64,000 bases of DNA from Flavobacterium magnum (GCF_003055625.1 NZ_CP028811.1:3100001-3164000); one strand, 5' to 3'; positions 43,343-52,329 are shown, counted from the first letter of the stretch. Notes: a model not told the origin generated them from the sequence alone. Made by a program: numbers and translations.

Positions 43343-43475
43343 CGCTAACAGCGGTTTCACGCAATTGCTACTTTCCGTGTAAAATGAACTTCTTTTTTCC
43401 ATAACTTCGTTCTGTCCAGCCGAGAATACTCAGTTTCAAATGCCGCAACTGACGTGAAGCCGCCGGACGTTACCG
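43343..43475 (+). repeat. attC 62
   Basis: R'' CGCTAAC, R' GTTACCG. Closes the IS30-split cassette. Confidence 0.88.
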
Positions 43476-43500
43476 GCAAGCTTTCCCAAAATCACGAATA

Positions 43501-44025
43501 ATGACAAATGACGAATTTCTAAATGTTGCGAAAATAAAATTATTTGACAACGTGTTTAATATCTCTATGAGCGTGTTTGCGTTGTGTTTTTCAATTTTTT
43601 TGCAGATTAAATTTTTTGAAGCTGTTACTTTAGAGATTTTGCAAAAACATTACTTTGGTATAGTAGTCATGTATATAATGATTTCTTCACTTTTGATTTT
43701 TATGCTATATGCATTATATATTATAGTAAAACCTTTCAAAATCCAATACGTGGAAAATAACTCAACCGAAAATCAAAATTCTGAGTTAATAAAAGAAATA
43801 TATAATTTTTTAAAAGCCAAGGATTTTGAATGTCAGGAAAACGTAATTCAATTCACCTTTAAAAAAAACTTTTGGAGTTATAAACATAGATTTTATTTTC
43901 TTGTTCAAGATAATTCAATAGGAATCTACATTAAAGTCATTGACTCGAATCCAGAAGGCGGATTTTTGGATTTTGGAGCACGATTAAGATTGCAGAAAAA
44001 GATAATTAATTTGATAAAACATTAA
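43501..44025 (+). CDS. Two-span membrane protein
   Basis: 174 residues. Spans near 20-38 and 54-76, then a cytosolic domain (LIKEIYNFLKAKDFECQENVI, FKKNFWSYKHRFYFLV). No family recognised. Single gene of its cassette, after a 33-bp leader. Confidence 0.7.
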   Translation: MTNDEFLNVAKIKLFDNVFNISMSVFALCFSIFLQIKFFEAVTLEILQKHYFGIVVMYIMISSLLIFMLYALYIIVKPFKIQYVENNSTENQNSELIKEIYNFLKAKDFECQENVIQFTFKKNFWSYKHRFYFLVQDNSIGIYIKVIDSNPEGGFLDFGARLRLQKKIINLIKH

Positions 44026-44031
44026 GCCAGC

Positions 44032-44164
44032 CGGTAACAGCGGTTTCACGCAATTGCTGCTTTTCGTGTAAAATGAACCATCTTTTTCCATAACTTCGTT
44101 CTGTCCAGCCGAGAGTACTCAGTTCCAAATCCCGCAACTGACGTGAAGCCGCCGGACGTTATGC
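44032..44164 (+). repeat. attC 63
   Basis: R'' CGGTAAC, R' GTTATGC. Has CCAAATCCCGCAAC. The R' ATG could itself start the next gene. Confidence 0.88.
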
Positions 44165-44184
44165 GCAAAACCAAAAACCGGAAC

Positions 44185-45054
44185 GTGATATCAGAAATTA
44201 ACGAAAATAAATTATTCCAGCTACAAATTCATTTCAAAATTATATTGGAAGAAGGTTTCAAAATAATTGATGAAAACAAATCTGAGTTTAATATTTATCA
44301 CAGTCTTTTCAAAAGATACATTTACGGTTTTGAATCTCTAAATATACTTTTAAAAGATTTTGATAGTGAAAAAAGATATAGAGAACAATCTATTTCAATT
44401 ATTTTGCGAGCAAGTTTATTAGATTACTTGACAACCTTATATTTGGGAACTTTTCAAGCCGAAATGAAATTCAATTCTGAATTAAAAGTTAAATATGACG
44501 CCGAAATTGACAAATTGACTTCGGAACAAATTAGAAGAATCATTTCAATCTCTGAGAATGACAAGAAAACTTTATTTTACAATCATAAAGTACTTTGTCA
44601 AACGGTAGATTTGTTTAAAGAAAGTTTCAGTCATCTTTTTGATCCTAATATTCCTATTGATTACAATAAACCTGGCAAATCTCTTCGATATAAATCTCAC
44701 GATGATATTAAGTCAACGACTATTCGAAAGCGTCTCGATGATGTTTCTGACCAATTACAAAATATACGTTATGAAGATGTTTTTTACTTATATGATGTTT
44801 ATTCTAAATACGATCATTTTGGAACCGCATCAATGCTTTTAGAATATATGGATATTAACACTGTTATTACTAATTTTCTTGGAGCAACTTTCCACATAGC
44901 AGAAGGAGTCGGATTTTGTATTGATTTAATGATTGATGAAACAAATTGCAATTCGAATTTTGATAAGATTAATCATGAGATTAGTAGTTTACGAGGCACA
45001 GTTTATAGTAAAGCATTTTGGTTAAGTCCAGAATATAAATCTAAAAACCAATAG
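44185..45054 (+). CDS. Helical hypothetical protein (GTG start)
   Basis: 289 residues from the GTG at 44185 (preceded by CGGAAC as in other leaders). An in-frame ATG at 44161 sits inside R' (GTTATGC) and would add eight residues. Helix-rich and soluble, with ILRASLLDYLTTLYLG and a VYSKYDHFGTASMLLEYM stretch, similar in feel to DUF5677/HEPN-like proteins. The family is not certain. Confidence 0.68.
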   Translation: MISEINENKLFQLQIHFKIILEEGFKIIDENKSEFNIYHSLFKRYIYGFESLNILLKDFDSEKRYREQSISIILRASLLDYLTTLYLGTFQAEMKFNSELKVKYDAEIDKLTSEQIRRIISISENDKKTLFYNHKVLCQTVDLFKESFSHLFDPNIPIDYNKPGKSLRYKSHDDIKSTTIRKRLDDVSDQLQNIRYEDVFYLYDVYSKYDHFGTASMLLEYMDINTVITNFLGATFHIAEGVGFCIDLMIDETNCNSNFDKINHEISSLRGTVYSKAFWLSPEYKSKNQ

Positions 45055-45061
45055 GTTCAGC

Positions 45062-45194
45062 GCATAACAGCGGTTTCACGCAATTGCTGCTTCTCTTGTA
45101 AAATGAACCGCCTTTTTCCATAACTTCGTTCTGTCCAGCCGAGAGTACTCAGTTCCAGAAGCCGCAACTGACGTGAAGCCGCCGGACGTTAGCC
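45062..45194 (+). repeat. attC 64
   Basis: R'' GCATAAC, R' GTTAGCC. Confidence 0.88.
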
Positions 45195-45221
45195 GTAATT
45201 CTCGAGAAAATCGGAGTGTAA

Positions 45222-45665
45222 ATGAAATATCTAAAAATAATTATCCCTTTAATTTTCTTTTTGCTGATCTGTTTTGCAGCTAATCATTCCGCAGAGCGAG
45301 ATAAAATCCATCAAGATAAATTACTCCATAATAATGTGAAAATACATGGGATTATAAGCTCAATAAAAATTTCAGGAAATCATTGTTTTGCAGTTTTGGG
45401 AATTAAGAATGTAAAAAGCAATTTTACTATTTTTAACTCGAATACTCAGAAAGAGTTTTTCCCCTATTTAATTAAGAATGATAAAGCTGAAATCTATACA
45501 CACATTTGTGAGAATGAAATAATGATTGGCGACAGCATATATTTTGACTCGAATAATTTAATGCTGAAAGTTTTTGGTAAAAATCAGTACGAACTCAATG
45601 TCAATTTGATATCAGAACCTACAGATATTTTTTTCGCTAAAAAGAATACACAGTTTCCAAATTAG
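45222..45665 (+). CDS. Secreted or anchored hypothetical protein
   Basis: 147 residues with N-terminal hydrophobic segment MKYLKIIIPLIFFLLICFAA (signal or anchor). The rest is beta-rich with a single GNHCFAVLG Cys. No family recognised. Likely periplasmic. Confidence 0.7.
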   Translation: MKYLKIIIPLIFFLLICFAANHSAERDKIHQDKLLHNNVKIHGIISSIKISGNHCFAVLGIKNVKSNFTIFNSNTQKEFFPYLIKNDKAEIYTHICENEIMIGDSIYFDSNNLMLKVFGKNQYELNVNLISEPTDIFFAKKNTQFPN

Positions 45666-45671
45666 AACTAC

Positions 45672-45804
45672 GGCTAACAGCGGTTTCACGCAATTGCTAC
45701 TTTCCTTGTAAAATGTAACCGCTTTTTCCATAACTTCGTTCTGTCCAGCCGAGAGTACTCAGTTCCAAAAGCCGCAACTGACGTGAAGCCGCCGGACGTT
45801 ATGC
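45672..45804 (+). repeat. attC 65
   Basis: R'' GGCTAAC, R' GTTATGC. Confidence 0.88.
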
Positions 45805-45912
45805 GTGATTTTTGTTGCGTTGAAAGTTGGAGCTTCGCTCCTATTTGGTTTTGGGTGATTGGCTTGTGACTACATACGTTTACGTTGTCTTGGGATCAAT
45901 ATTAAAACCAAC
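45799..45912 (+). repeat. Non-coding cassette NC-A, copy 8
   Basis: 114 bp, hairpin loop TTC and TTGCGTTG near the start, as in copy 3, suggesting copies 3 and 8 form one lineage. Confidence 0.88.
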
Positions 45913-46045
45913 GCATAACAGCGGTTTCACGCAATTGCTGCTTACCGTGTAAAATGAACTTCTTTTTTCCATAACTTCGTTTTGTCCAGCCGAGAGTACT
46001 CAGTTCCAAATGCCGCAACTGACGTGAAGCCGCCGGACGTTGTGT
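45913..46045 (+). repeat. attC 66
   Basis: R'' GCATAAC, R' GTTGTGT. Confidence 0.88.
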
Positions 46046-46109
46046 GCAAGCAGCACGACTGCCCCGTCCTAAAATAGGTTGACTAAAAATTAAACACTTT
46101 TAGTAAACT

Positions 46110-46493
46110 ATGACGACACCAAAGAAACAACAATGTCGAAAAAATGAGTATCAAAAAATTGGTTTTGACCTCAAGCTTTCCATCATTGACCAAATTGCAA
46201 ATGGCCAGATATCAATCAACCATGCCGCCAAATTGCATGGGATCTCAAGAAGCTCCATTTCATACTGGATGAGAAAATTACGTACTTTTGAACAAAACTC
46301 TAAGACAATGAGTAAGAACCAGGAACTTAAAAAACTCAGGGAACGCATTGAGGAACTGGAATTCATAAAGGATTTCCAACAGGATATTATTGCTGATTTT
46401 GAAGTAACCACGGGAATCGAAATGGCAAAAAAGTCATTGCCCGAAGCATTGGTAAAAGAGATCGAGAAAAAGAAAAGAGACCTTTTAAAGTAA
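46110..46493 (+). CDS. IS3-family transposase OrfA
   Basis: 127 residues. HTH in GFDLKLSIIDQIANGQISIN and AAKLHGISRSSISYWMRKL (about 16-55), then a leucine-zipper-like helix (KKLRERIEELEFIKDFQQD). Ends in an A-rich GAGAAAAAGAAAAGAG stretch (about 46464-46480) where a -1 slip would join OrfB. Confidence 0.9.
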   Translation: MTTPKKQQCRKNEYQKIGFDLKLSIIDQIANGQISINHAAKLHGISRSSISYWMRKLRTFEQNSKTMSKNQELKKLRERIEELEFIKDFQQDIIADFEVTTGIEMAKKSLPEALVKEIEKKKRDLLK

Positions 46494-47335
46494 AGTCACT
46501 CTATGAGTGCTTCGGGATAACAAAACAGGCGTATTACAAGCGCATTAAGACCCAGGAACTAAGGCAGGAACAGCAGAAGATTGTACTGGAACTCATCAGG
46601 CCGATCCGCCAAAAACAAACCAGGTATGGCGGGCGAAAACTGTTCCTTGACCTGCAGGAAGACCTTAAAAAAAACAATATAAAGATGGGAAGGGACGCGT
46701 TCTTTACGCTCTTGAGAAACAATCATATGTTGGTGAAAAAGACCAAGAGATATCACGTGACGACAGATTCAAAACATGGATTTTATAAATCCCCGAACCG
46801 CCTCAAAGGCCTCACCCCTACTCATGCCGAACAAGTCTGGGTCAGTGACATTACCTATGTGAAGATCCAAAAAGAACACGCCTACGTGGCCTTGGTCACC
46901 GATGCCTATTCCAAGAAGATCATGGGCTATAGGATCGATACCAACATGAAGGCGACACTGGTGAAAGAGGCATTGCAGATGGCGCTCAAAAACAGGACTT
47001 ACAACCATCCCCACATTATCCATCACAGCGACAGGGGAATACAGTATTGCTGTCCGGAGTTCTCAGATTTTGCCCAAAATAACGGCATGCTGCTCAGCAC
47101 GACACAAAAGTATGACCCCTATGAAAACGCTGTGGCAGAAAGGGTAAATGGTATCCTGAAGTATGAGTTTGGTTTTATCAAAACATTACCTAACTTACGC
47201 ATGGCAAAGAAAATGCTCAAAGAGGCTGTAAACACTTATAACAATCAAAGGAGGCATTACAGCCTGGAGATGAAAACTCCCGAATTTGCACATAAGAATC
47301 AAATGCATCAATACAAATATTATAGCCTGAATTAA
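46466..47335 (+). CDS. IS3-family transposase OrfB (made by -1 frameshift)
   Basis: The orfB frame is open from about 46403, with no good start until ATG 46685, so it is expected as an OrfAB fusion after a -1 slip in the A-rich stretch near 46466. DDE core: VWVSDITYVKI (Asp), HHSDRGIQYCC (Asp) and NAVAERVNGILKYEFG (Glu). Upstream TRYGGRKLFLDLQ is the HTH_21-type region. All catalytic residues present, so the element may be active. Confidence 0.88.
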   Translation, partial: EKEKRPFKVKSLYECFGITKQAYYKRIKTQELRQEQQKIVLELIRPIRQKQTRYGGRKLFLDLQEDLKKNNIKMGRDAFFTLLRNNHMLVKKTKRYHVTTDSKHGFYKSPNRLKGLTPTHAEQVWVSDITYVKIQKEHAYVALVTDAYSKKIMGYRIDTNMKATLVKEALQMALKNRTYNHPHIIHHSDRGIQYCCPEFSDFAQNNGMLLSTTQKYDPYENAVAERVNGILKYEFGFIKTLPNLRMAKKMLKEAVNTYNNQRRHYSLEMKTPEFAHKNQMHQYKYYSLN

Positions 47336-47396
47336 TAACAAAAACAGTCAACCTATTTTAGGACAAGACAGACGACGAAATCAGTCTTAATAACGT

Positions 47397-47906
47397 ATGA
47401 AAAAATTACTAACATATTTCATTCTCTCTATTGCTATAAACGCATACAGTCAAAATTCAAAAATTTCTGGTTATATAACTTTGACGGATTCTAATTCTGA
47501 TTATAAATATTTAACAGTATTATTGGTCTCTAACGATTCAATAGTTACAGGCGCAGTTCCGGATGAAAATGGACACTTTGAATTCGTAAAAAAGGTTATT
47601 GCAGGAAATTATGATTTGAAAATTCGTGAAATTGGAGTTTGTGATCTTGAAATAAAAGATATATCCGTAATAAACGGAGAAGATAAAAATTTAAAAATAT
47701 CATATCCTGGAGAATGCAAATACATTAAAGTTAAAAAACCTATGTGTGTTTACAATCACTATGATAATATCATTCCAATTGTTTATGGATTTCCTAACAA
47801 GAAGATGATGAAAAAAGCTGAGCAGGAAAAACTATTTCTCGGTGGTTGTAAAATTTGCGGCTGCGATCCAAACTATTATTGTAAAACTCATAAACTGGAA
47901 TTTTAA
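47397..47906 (+). CDS. Secreted carboxypeptidase-regulatory-like domain protein
   Basis: 169 residues. Signal peptide MKKLLTYFILSIAINAYSQ, then a CarboxypepD_reg-like beta domain (KISGYITLTDSNSDYKYLTV, VPDENGHFEFVKKVIAGNYDL) and a Cys-rich tail (GGCKICGCDPNYYCKTH). The Cys cluster may bind metal. It lies 26 bp after the IS3 end, so its original leader is mostly displaced. Confidence 0.78.
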   Translation: MKKLLTYFILSIAINAYSQNSKISGYITLTDSNSDYKYLTVLLVSNDSIVTGAVPDENGHFEFVKKVIAGNYDLKIREIGVCDLEIKDISVINGEDKNLKISYPGECKYIKVKKPMCVYNHYDNIIPIVYGFPNKKMMKKAEQEKLFLGGCKICGCDPNYYCKTHKLEF

Positions 47907-47917
47907 TCCCTGCCTGC

Positions 47918-48051
47918 ACACAACAGCGGTTTCACGCAATTGCTACTTCTCATGTAAAATGTAACACCTTTTTTCCATAACTTCGCTCTGTCCAGCCGAG
48001 AATACTCAGTTCCAAATGCCGCAACTGACGTGAAGCCGCCGGACGTTACCT
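47918..48051 (+). repeat. attC 67
   Basis: R'' ACACAAC, R' GTTACCT. Has CTTCGCTCTGTCCAG. Closes the IS3-split cassette. Confidence 0.88.
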
Positions 48052-48076
48052 GCCATTTTGCAAAAAACGTGAATCA

Positions 48077-48781
48077 ATGACGCAACATCAAATTGAAAAA
48101 GGATTTTGGTGTTACCAACCAACAAATGATTTTCCTCCAAAAGGAATTAGTTTATTGGAAGATTATGATGGAAATGAAACTCTAAATCTTTATTTGGAAA
48201 ATAGTAGTCATGTTAAGGCATGGAGCAAATTCTTGCCAACTTTAGAGAATGTAAAGTTTCTCTGGATTAGTAGCAATGTAAACCAAGAATTATTTGAGTC
48301 TATTTGTAATATGAAAAATCTTATTGGACTCAATATCGAAAAAAATTCAATTAAAAATATTGATGCGATTGGGAATGTTAGTACTCTTACTTTTCTTCGC
48401 TTAGCAAATTTCACAACAATTGAAAATATTAAATCTTTAAGTTTATTAATAAGCCTGGAAGTATTAGAACTTGAAAATTTTAAAAATGTTTCAGATTTTC
48501 AAATAATTGGAAAACTCAAAAAATTGCAAGGGCTTTCAATTAGTGGCAGTATGTTCAGCTCACAGAGAATTGAAAATATAGATTTCATTAAGTCACTAAC
48601 TAGCTTAAAATATCTTATGCTTATCAACTCAAAAATGACTGATAAAAATTTTGATGCACTTTTAAATTTACATCAACTAGAGACATTTTATTCATCGTAT
48701 AATTATCCCCGAACAGAATTTGAGAAACTAAAATCTTTGCCTAATCTTAAAACCACTAACCTACCCCTTTTTCAAACATGA
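48077..48781 (+). CDS. Leucine-rich repeat protein
   Basis: 234 residues. About six LRR-like units of 20-24 residues: NVKFLWISSNV, NLIGLNIEKNSIKNIDAIGN, TLTFLRLANFTTIENI, SLEVLELENFKNVSDF, KLQGLSISGSM, SLKYLMLINSKM, QLETFYSSYN. No signal peptide, so probably cytosolic. LRR proteins bind other proteins; partner unknown. Confidence 0.85.
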   Translation: MTQHQIEKGFWCYQPTNDFPPKGISLLEDYDGNETLNLYLENSSHVKAWSKFLPTLENVKFLWISSNVNQELFESICNMKNLIGLNIEKNSIKNIDAIGNVSTLTFLRLANFTTIENIKSLSLLISLEVLELENFKNVSDFQIIGKLKKLQGLSISGSMFSSQRIENIDFIKSLTSLKYLMLINSKMTDKNFDALLNLHQLETFYSSYNYPRTEFEKLKSLPNLKTTNLPLFQT

Positions 48782-48797
48782 AGAAAAATAAAACGGC

Positions 48798-48931
48798 AGG
48801 TAACAGCGGTTTCACGCAATTGCTGCTTTTCGTGTAAAATGAACTTCTTTTTTCCATAACTTCGTTTTGTCCACGCCGAGAATACTCAGTTCCAAAAGCC
48901 GCAACTGACGTGAAGCCGCCGGACGTTATGC
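48798..48931 (+). repeat. attC 68
   Basis: R'' AGGTAAC, R' GTTATGC. TGTCCACGCCGAG variant. Confidence 0.88.
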
Positions 48932-49033
48932 GTGATTTTTGTTGTGTTGAAAGTTGGAGCTCCGCTCCTAGTTGGTTTTGGGTGATTGGCTTGTGACTAC
49001 ATACGTTTACGTTGTCTTGGGATCTATATTAAC
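48926..49033 (+). repeat. Non-coding cassette NC-A, copy 9 (6-bp deletion)
   Basis: 108 bp. Lacks the AAAACC that precedes ACGCATAA in other copies, and has CTCCTAGTTGG and GGGATCTATATT. Hairpin and putative promoter boxes are kept. Confidence 0.87.
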
Positions 49034-49167
49034 GCATAACAGCGGTTTCACGCAATTGCTACTTCCCTTGTAAAATGAACGACCTTTTTCCATAACTTCG
49101 TTTTGTCCACGCCGAGAATACTCAGTTCCAAAAGCCGCAACTGACGTGAAGCCGCCGGACGTTAGCT
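49034..49167 (+). repeat. attC 69
   Basis: R'' GCATAAC, R' GTTAGCT. TGTCCACGCCGAG variant. Confidence 0.88.
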
Positions 49168-49203
49168 GAAAGGCGCTAGACGCGCCGAAAAAAACAACTT
49201 ACA

Positions 49204-49599
49204 ATGGATGATTTTCAAAAAATATTAGATGTGAATTTACCATTTGTAAAGCAACTTTTAAATCGAAATGGAGAGTTCTATCCTTTGGCGGCTGCAATAA
49301 ATTTGGACGGTGAAGTAGAGCAAATTTTACTTGAGGAAGACGAAGATTTTGATATGCCTACATCTGTTACAGTTATTGGCGAACTGAAAAAAGAATTACG
49401 ATGGAGAAAACTGCAATTAAATGCAATTGCAATTTTTTACGATGTCAAAGCAGGTGGAAAAGATGCGATTGCTGTCGATGTTGAGCATAAAATTGAAAAA
49501 CAATATCTTACTTTTTACTATCAATATAAACTAGACGATCAAGGTATAGAAATTTTGGAATCCTGGAAATCCCTTAAAAGCGTTGAAATATTTGATTAA
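49204..49599 (+). CDS. Hypothetical protein (immunity-like size)
   Basis: 131 residues, acidic, soluble. Starts MDDFQKILDVNLPFVKQLL and has an EFYPLAAAINLDGEV segment and an IEKQYLTFYYQYKLDDQG strand pair. Similar in style to small acidic immunity proteins, but I recognise no family. Confidence 0.68.
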   Translation: MDDFQKILDVNLPFVKQLLNRNGEFYPLAAAINLDGEVEQILLEEDEDFDMPTSVTVIGELKKELRWRKLQLNAIAIFYDVKAGGKDAIAVDVEHKIEKQYLTFYYQYKLDDQGIEILESWKSLKSVEIFD

Positions 49600-49609
49600 T
49601 TCGCCCTTC

Positions 49610-49742
49610 AGCTAACAGCGGTTTCACGCAATTGCTGCTTCCCTTGTAAAATGAACTTCTTTTTTCCATAACTTCGTTTTGTCCTGCCGAGAGTACTCAG
49701 TTCCAAATGCCGCAACTGACGTGAAGCCGCCGGACGTTGTGC
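49610..49742 (+). repeat. attC 70
   Basis: R'' AGCTAAC, R' GTTGTGC. Has TTTGTCCTGCCGAG. Confidence 0.88.
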
Positions 49743-49868
49743 GCAAGCTTTGACCGAAACTGACGAAACAGTATCGAATAGAAATTAGAATCAGCGCGGA
49801 TAGCATTCATAAAAAAACAAATATCAAGCATTTAAAATTTGTTGTACATAAGCTAAAAAAAATGACTA

Positions 49869-50096
49869 ATGAAAGCAAAATCTATCTTAACTCTCTCCAT
49901 AACCTCAGTGGTTTTATTCTGTACAGTCTTTTTCAATTTCTCATTTTTTCTAATTTTATTCCCAAACCACGAACCGTATATATCAGTAACCCAACAAATG
50001 CGTGAAGCTTTACTTTTTGCAACAATCGTCAGTGTATTACCTTGGTTAATTTATCTTATTTGGAAACGGAATTGGGAAAAGAGCGTTAAAAATTAA
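49869..50096 (+). CDS. Two-span membrane protein, copy 2
   Basis: 75 residues; differs from the 36102 copy at residues such as I9T, I13T, M15V, S61L and G67W. The long, conserved leader (TGACCGAAACTGACGAAACA...) recurs too. The excess of replacement changes suggests weak selection or a recent change of role. Confidence 0.65.
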   Translation: MKAKSILTLSITSVVLFCTVFFNFSFFLILFPNHEPYISVTQQMREALLFATIVSVLPWLIYLIWKRNWEKSVKN

Positions 50097-50102
50097 GCCT
50101 GC

Positions 50103-50235
50103 GCACAACAGCGGTTTCACGCAATTGCTGCTTGCCTTGTAAAATGAAACATCTTTTTCCATAACTTCGTTTTGTCCAGCCGAGAGTACTCAGTTCCAAA
50201 AGCCGCAACTGACGTGAAGCCGCCGGACGTTAGCG
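50103..50235 (+). repeat. attC 71
   Basis: R'' GCACAAC, R' GTTAGCG. Confidence 0.88.
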
Positions 50236-50266
50236 GCAATTTATCCAAACCTTATACATACATAAA

Positions 50267-50734
50267 ATGACGGAAAAAGGAATCGAAGTCTTAATTACAA
50301 TTTTACTTCCGCTTGCTGGTGGTGGAATAGGTTTTCTTCTGAAAAGATATTTAGATAAAAAAAGAGAATTATTCAACGAGAATGCAAGAGAAAGACGACA
50401 GGCTTATCAAGATTTTGTAAATATTATAATAGATATCTTTGCTGGTACTAACAATAAAAAGCAAAAAGCTTTTGATATATCAAGACTTTATGATTTTTAT
50501 AAAAAAAATATACTTTTTGCGCCACCAAATGTCGTAAACGCTTTTAGCAACTATATGCAGTATATTTATATATTTGACAGTAATGATCCTAATCAAAATG
50601 CTGAACATATAAAAAAGTTAACCGAAGTTTTAAAGCACATGAGAGCCGATTTGGGACTCAGTAATAAAGATCTTGGAGAACATGGAGAGAAGTTGATGCG
50701 CGCTATTATAACAGATTTCGACACACTAATTTAA
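50267..50734 (+). CDS. Single-span membrane protein with helical domain
   Basis: 155 residues. A span near 5-25 (IEVLITILLPLAGGGIGFLL) is followed by LKRYLDKKRELFNENARERR and helices. Plan as in the 5944 protein. No family recognised. Confidence 0.7.
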   Translation: MTEKGIEVLITILLPLAGGGIGFLLKRYLDKKRELFNENARERRQAYQDFVNIIIDIFAGTNNKKQKAFDISRLYDFYKKNILFAPPNVVNAFSNYMQYIYIFDSNDPNQNAEHIKKLTEVLKHMRADLGLSNKDLGEHGEKLMRAIITDFDTLI

Positions 50735-50739
50735 ACTGC

Positions 50740-50872
50740 CGCTAACAGCGGTTTCACGCAATTGCTGCTTCCCTTGTAAAATGAACCACCTTTTTCCATA
50801 ACTTCGTTCTGTCCAGCCGAGAGTACTCAGTTCCAAAAGCCGCAACTGACGTGAAGCCGCCGGACGTTAGCA
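50740..50872 (+). repeat. attC 72
   Basis: R'' CGCTAAC, R' GTTAGCA. Confidence 0.88.
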
Positions 50873-50894
50873 GCAAGCTTTAACCCACGACACG

Positions 50895-51524
50895 ATGAAA
50901 AACATTCTGGTAATCTTATCTTCTTTTTTAATCTTTTTTTCATGCAAAAATGCTGAGGACAAAATTGAAATTTATTTATTAAAAGAAAGGATCAGGAGCA
51001 GCGAGGGAGTTTCATTGATTGAATATGCAAAAAAACAAAATCTTCCTATTGAAGAAGAGATAACGTCGCAAGCAAAAGCGAATTATGATACATTGAAAAA
51101 GCAGTTCATTTATGGTGGGAAATTCGATGTTATTGATAAGGATATTTCCAAAAAACCATTAATAGAAGACAATGAAGTTTTAGGACTTAACTTGTCTAAA
51201 AGTGAATTTTTACTCTCAACTTCTGGAGAGAAAAAAATAGAAAGTCTAAAACCTAACATGAAATTTGGAATTCAATTTGTAATCTGTGTCAATAGAAAAC
51301 CATGCCTTACTGGATATTTTAGAAGTAATATCTCTTCATACATTTATAATTGGAATTACATCGGTTATGATTATTTTAAACATGATGATAAAACTGCTCA
51401 CGATAAAAATTTTGTGATTAGGCAAAATGCAGGATACGAAAAGTGGAAACCTATTTTGACAAAGATAAATGAATATCCAAGTTTGATTTCGGCGTTAAAA
51501 AAAACTAATCGACTCCATCACTAA
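50895..51524 (+). CDS. Lipoprotein
   Basis: 209 residues. Signal MKNILVILSSFLIFFSCKNA (lipobox FFSC). Mature part helical near KEEITSQAKANYDTL-type sequence, with two Cys in FVICVNRKPCLTGYF. No family recognised. Confidence 0.75.
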   Translation: MKNILVILSSFLIFFSCKNAEDKIEIYLLKERIRSSEGVSLIEYAKKQNLPIEEEITSQAKANYDTLKKQFIYGGKFDVIDKDISKKPLIEDNEVLGLNLSKSEFLLSTSGEKKIESLKPNMKFGIQFVICVNRKPCLTGYFRSNISSYIYNWNYIGYDYFKHDDKTAHDKNFVIRQNAGYEKWKPILTKINEYPSLISALKKTNRLHH

Positions 51525-51530
51525 GCCAGC

Positions 51531-51662
51531 TGCTAACAGCGGTTTCACGCAATTGCTGCTTCCGTGTAAAATGAACGTTCTTTTTCCATAACTTCGTTCT
51601 GTCCAGCCGAGAGTACTCAGTTCCAAAAGCCGCAACTGACGTGAAGCCGCCGGACGTTATAT
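51531..51662 (+). repeat. attC 73
   Basis: R'' TGCTAAC, R' GTTATAT. Slightly short (TGCTTCCGTGTAAAATG). Confidence 0.88.
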
Positions 51663-51703
51663 GCCAGCTTATGCGCGATGTACCTAAAATCAACTTCCAA
51701 AAA

Positions 51704-52189
51704 ATGAAACGAAGAGTATTTTTTGTCGTTTCGCTTTTTATAGTTTCACTTTTTATAGTTTCACTTTTTATAGTTGCTTCATGCACTGAAAAGAAAGTTG
51801 ATTTAGGAATTACCAGAAAAACACATAAACCAAGTCCTAATCTTATTTCTTTCGATCTTAAATACAATTTATCCAAAGAAGACAGAACGAACAGAAACTT
51901 TACGAAACTTAGTTCAAGAAAGTTCAATCTTGAAATTGACACGATAAAATATACCAGAGATGAGATTTACATTTCTTATTTATCGACAATGACAGGCTGT
52001 ATTGAGTATGCTGGCGATTTTGATATAAAAGGTGATTCGTTAAATCTAAAATTGATACAGTTGAATAATGTCGTGTGTCCAGAAGTTGAAGTAGCCAGAG
52101 TAATCTATAAAATTCGAAATCCTAAGAATATCCAATATAAAATTTCTAAACCTGAATTTGGTAAGTATGGCGAACCAAACCAAAAATAA
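51704..52189 (+). CDS. Lipoprotein with repeat-built signal peptide
   Basis: 161 residues from ATG at 51704. The signal peptide is MKRRVFFVV followed by SLFIV three times and ASC (lipobox cysteine about residue 27). The hydrophobic core is coded by three 15-bp tandem repeats, so its length could change by repeat slippage in steps of five residues without a frame change. Mature part has DEIYISYLSTMTGCIEYAG. Family unknown. Confidence 0.78.
   Translation: MKRRVFFVVSLFIVSLFIVSLFIVASCTEKKVDLGITRKTHKPSPNLISFDLKYNLSKEDRTNRNFTKLSSRKFNLEIDTIKYTRDEIYISYLSTMTGCIEYAGDFDIKGDSLNLKLIQLNNVVCPEVEVARVIYKIRNPKNIQYKISKPEFGKYGEPNQK
51731..51775 (+). repeat. 15-bp tandem repeat (3 units) in signal-peptide coding region
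   Basis: Units at 51731-51745, 51746-51760 and 51761-51775; consensus TCACTTTTTATAGTT. The first unit has TCG for TCA. Units 2 and 3 are identical. Each unit codes SLFIV. Confidence 0.92.
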
Positions 52190-52196
52190 AGCCGGC

Positions 52197-52329
52197 ATAT
52201 AACAGCGGCTTCACGCAATTGCTGCTTACCGTGTAAAATGAACTTCTTTTTTCCATAACTTCGTTCGGTCCAGCCGAGAGTACTCAGTTCCAAATGCCGC
52301 AACTGACGTGAAGCCGCCGGACGTTACAG
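52197..52329 (+). repeat. attC 74
   Basis: R'' ATATAAC, R' GTTACAG. Left arm GCGGCTTCACG; has TTCGGTCCAG. Confidence 0.88.

Larger units (their letters stand above)
46060..47370 (+). mobile_element. IS3-family (IS150-like) insertion sequence
   Basis: 1311 bp. Terminal repeats of 25 bp with three or so mismatches: left TGCCCCGTCCTAAAATAGG, right complement TGTCTTGTCCTAAAATAGG, starting TG and ending CA as in IS3. Flanked by a GAC direct repeat (46057-46059 and 47371-47373), the 3-bp target duplication. It holds orfA and orfB in the usual frameshift arrangement. It entered 21 bp inside the cassette after attC 66. Confidence 0.92.

Noticed and set aside
44161..44184. ATG inside R' (GTTATGC) as the true start of the 44185 gene
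   Set aside because: Possible, but R' belongs to the recombination site and the GTG at 44185 follows a CGGAAC leader like those of other cassettes, so the GTG was preferred.
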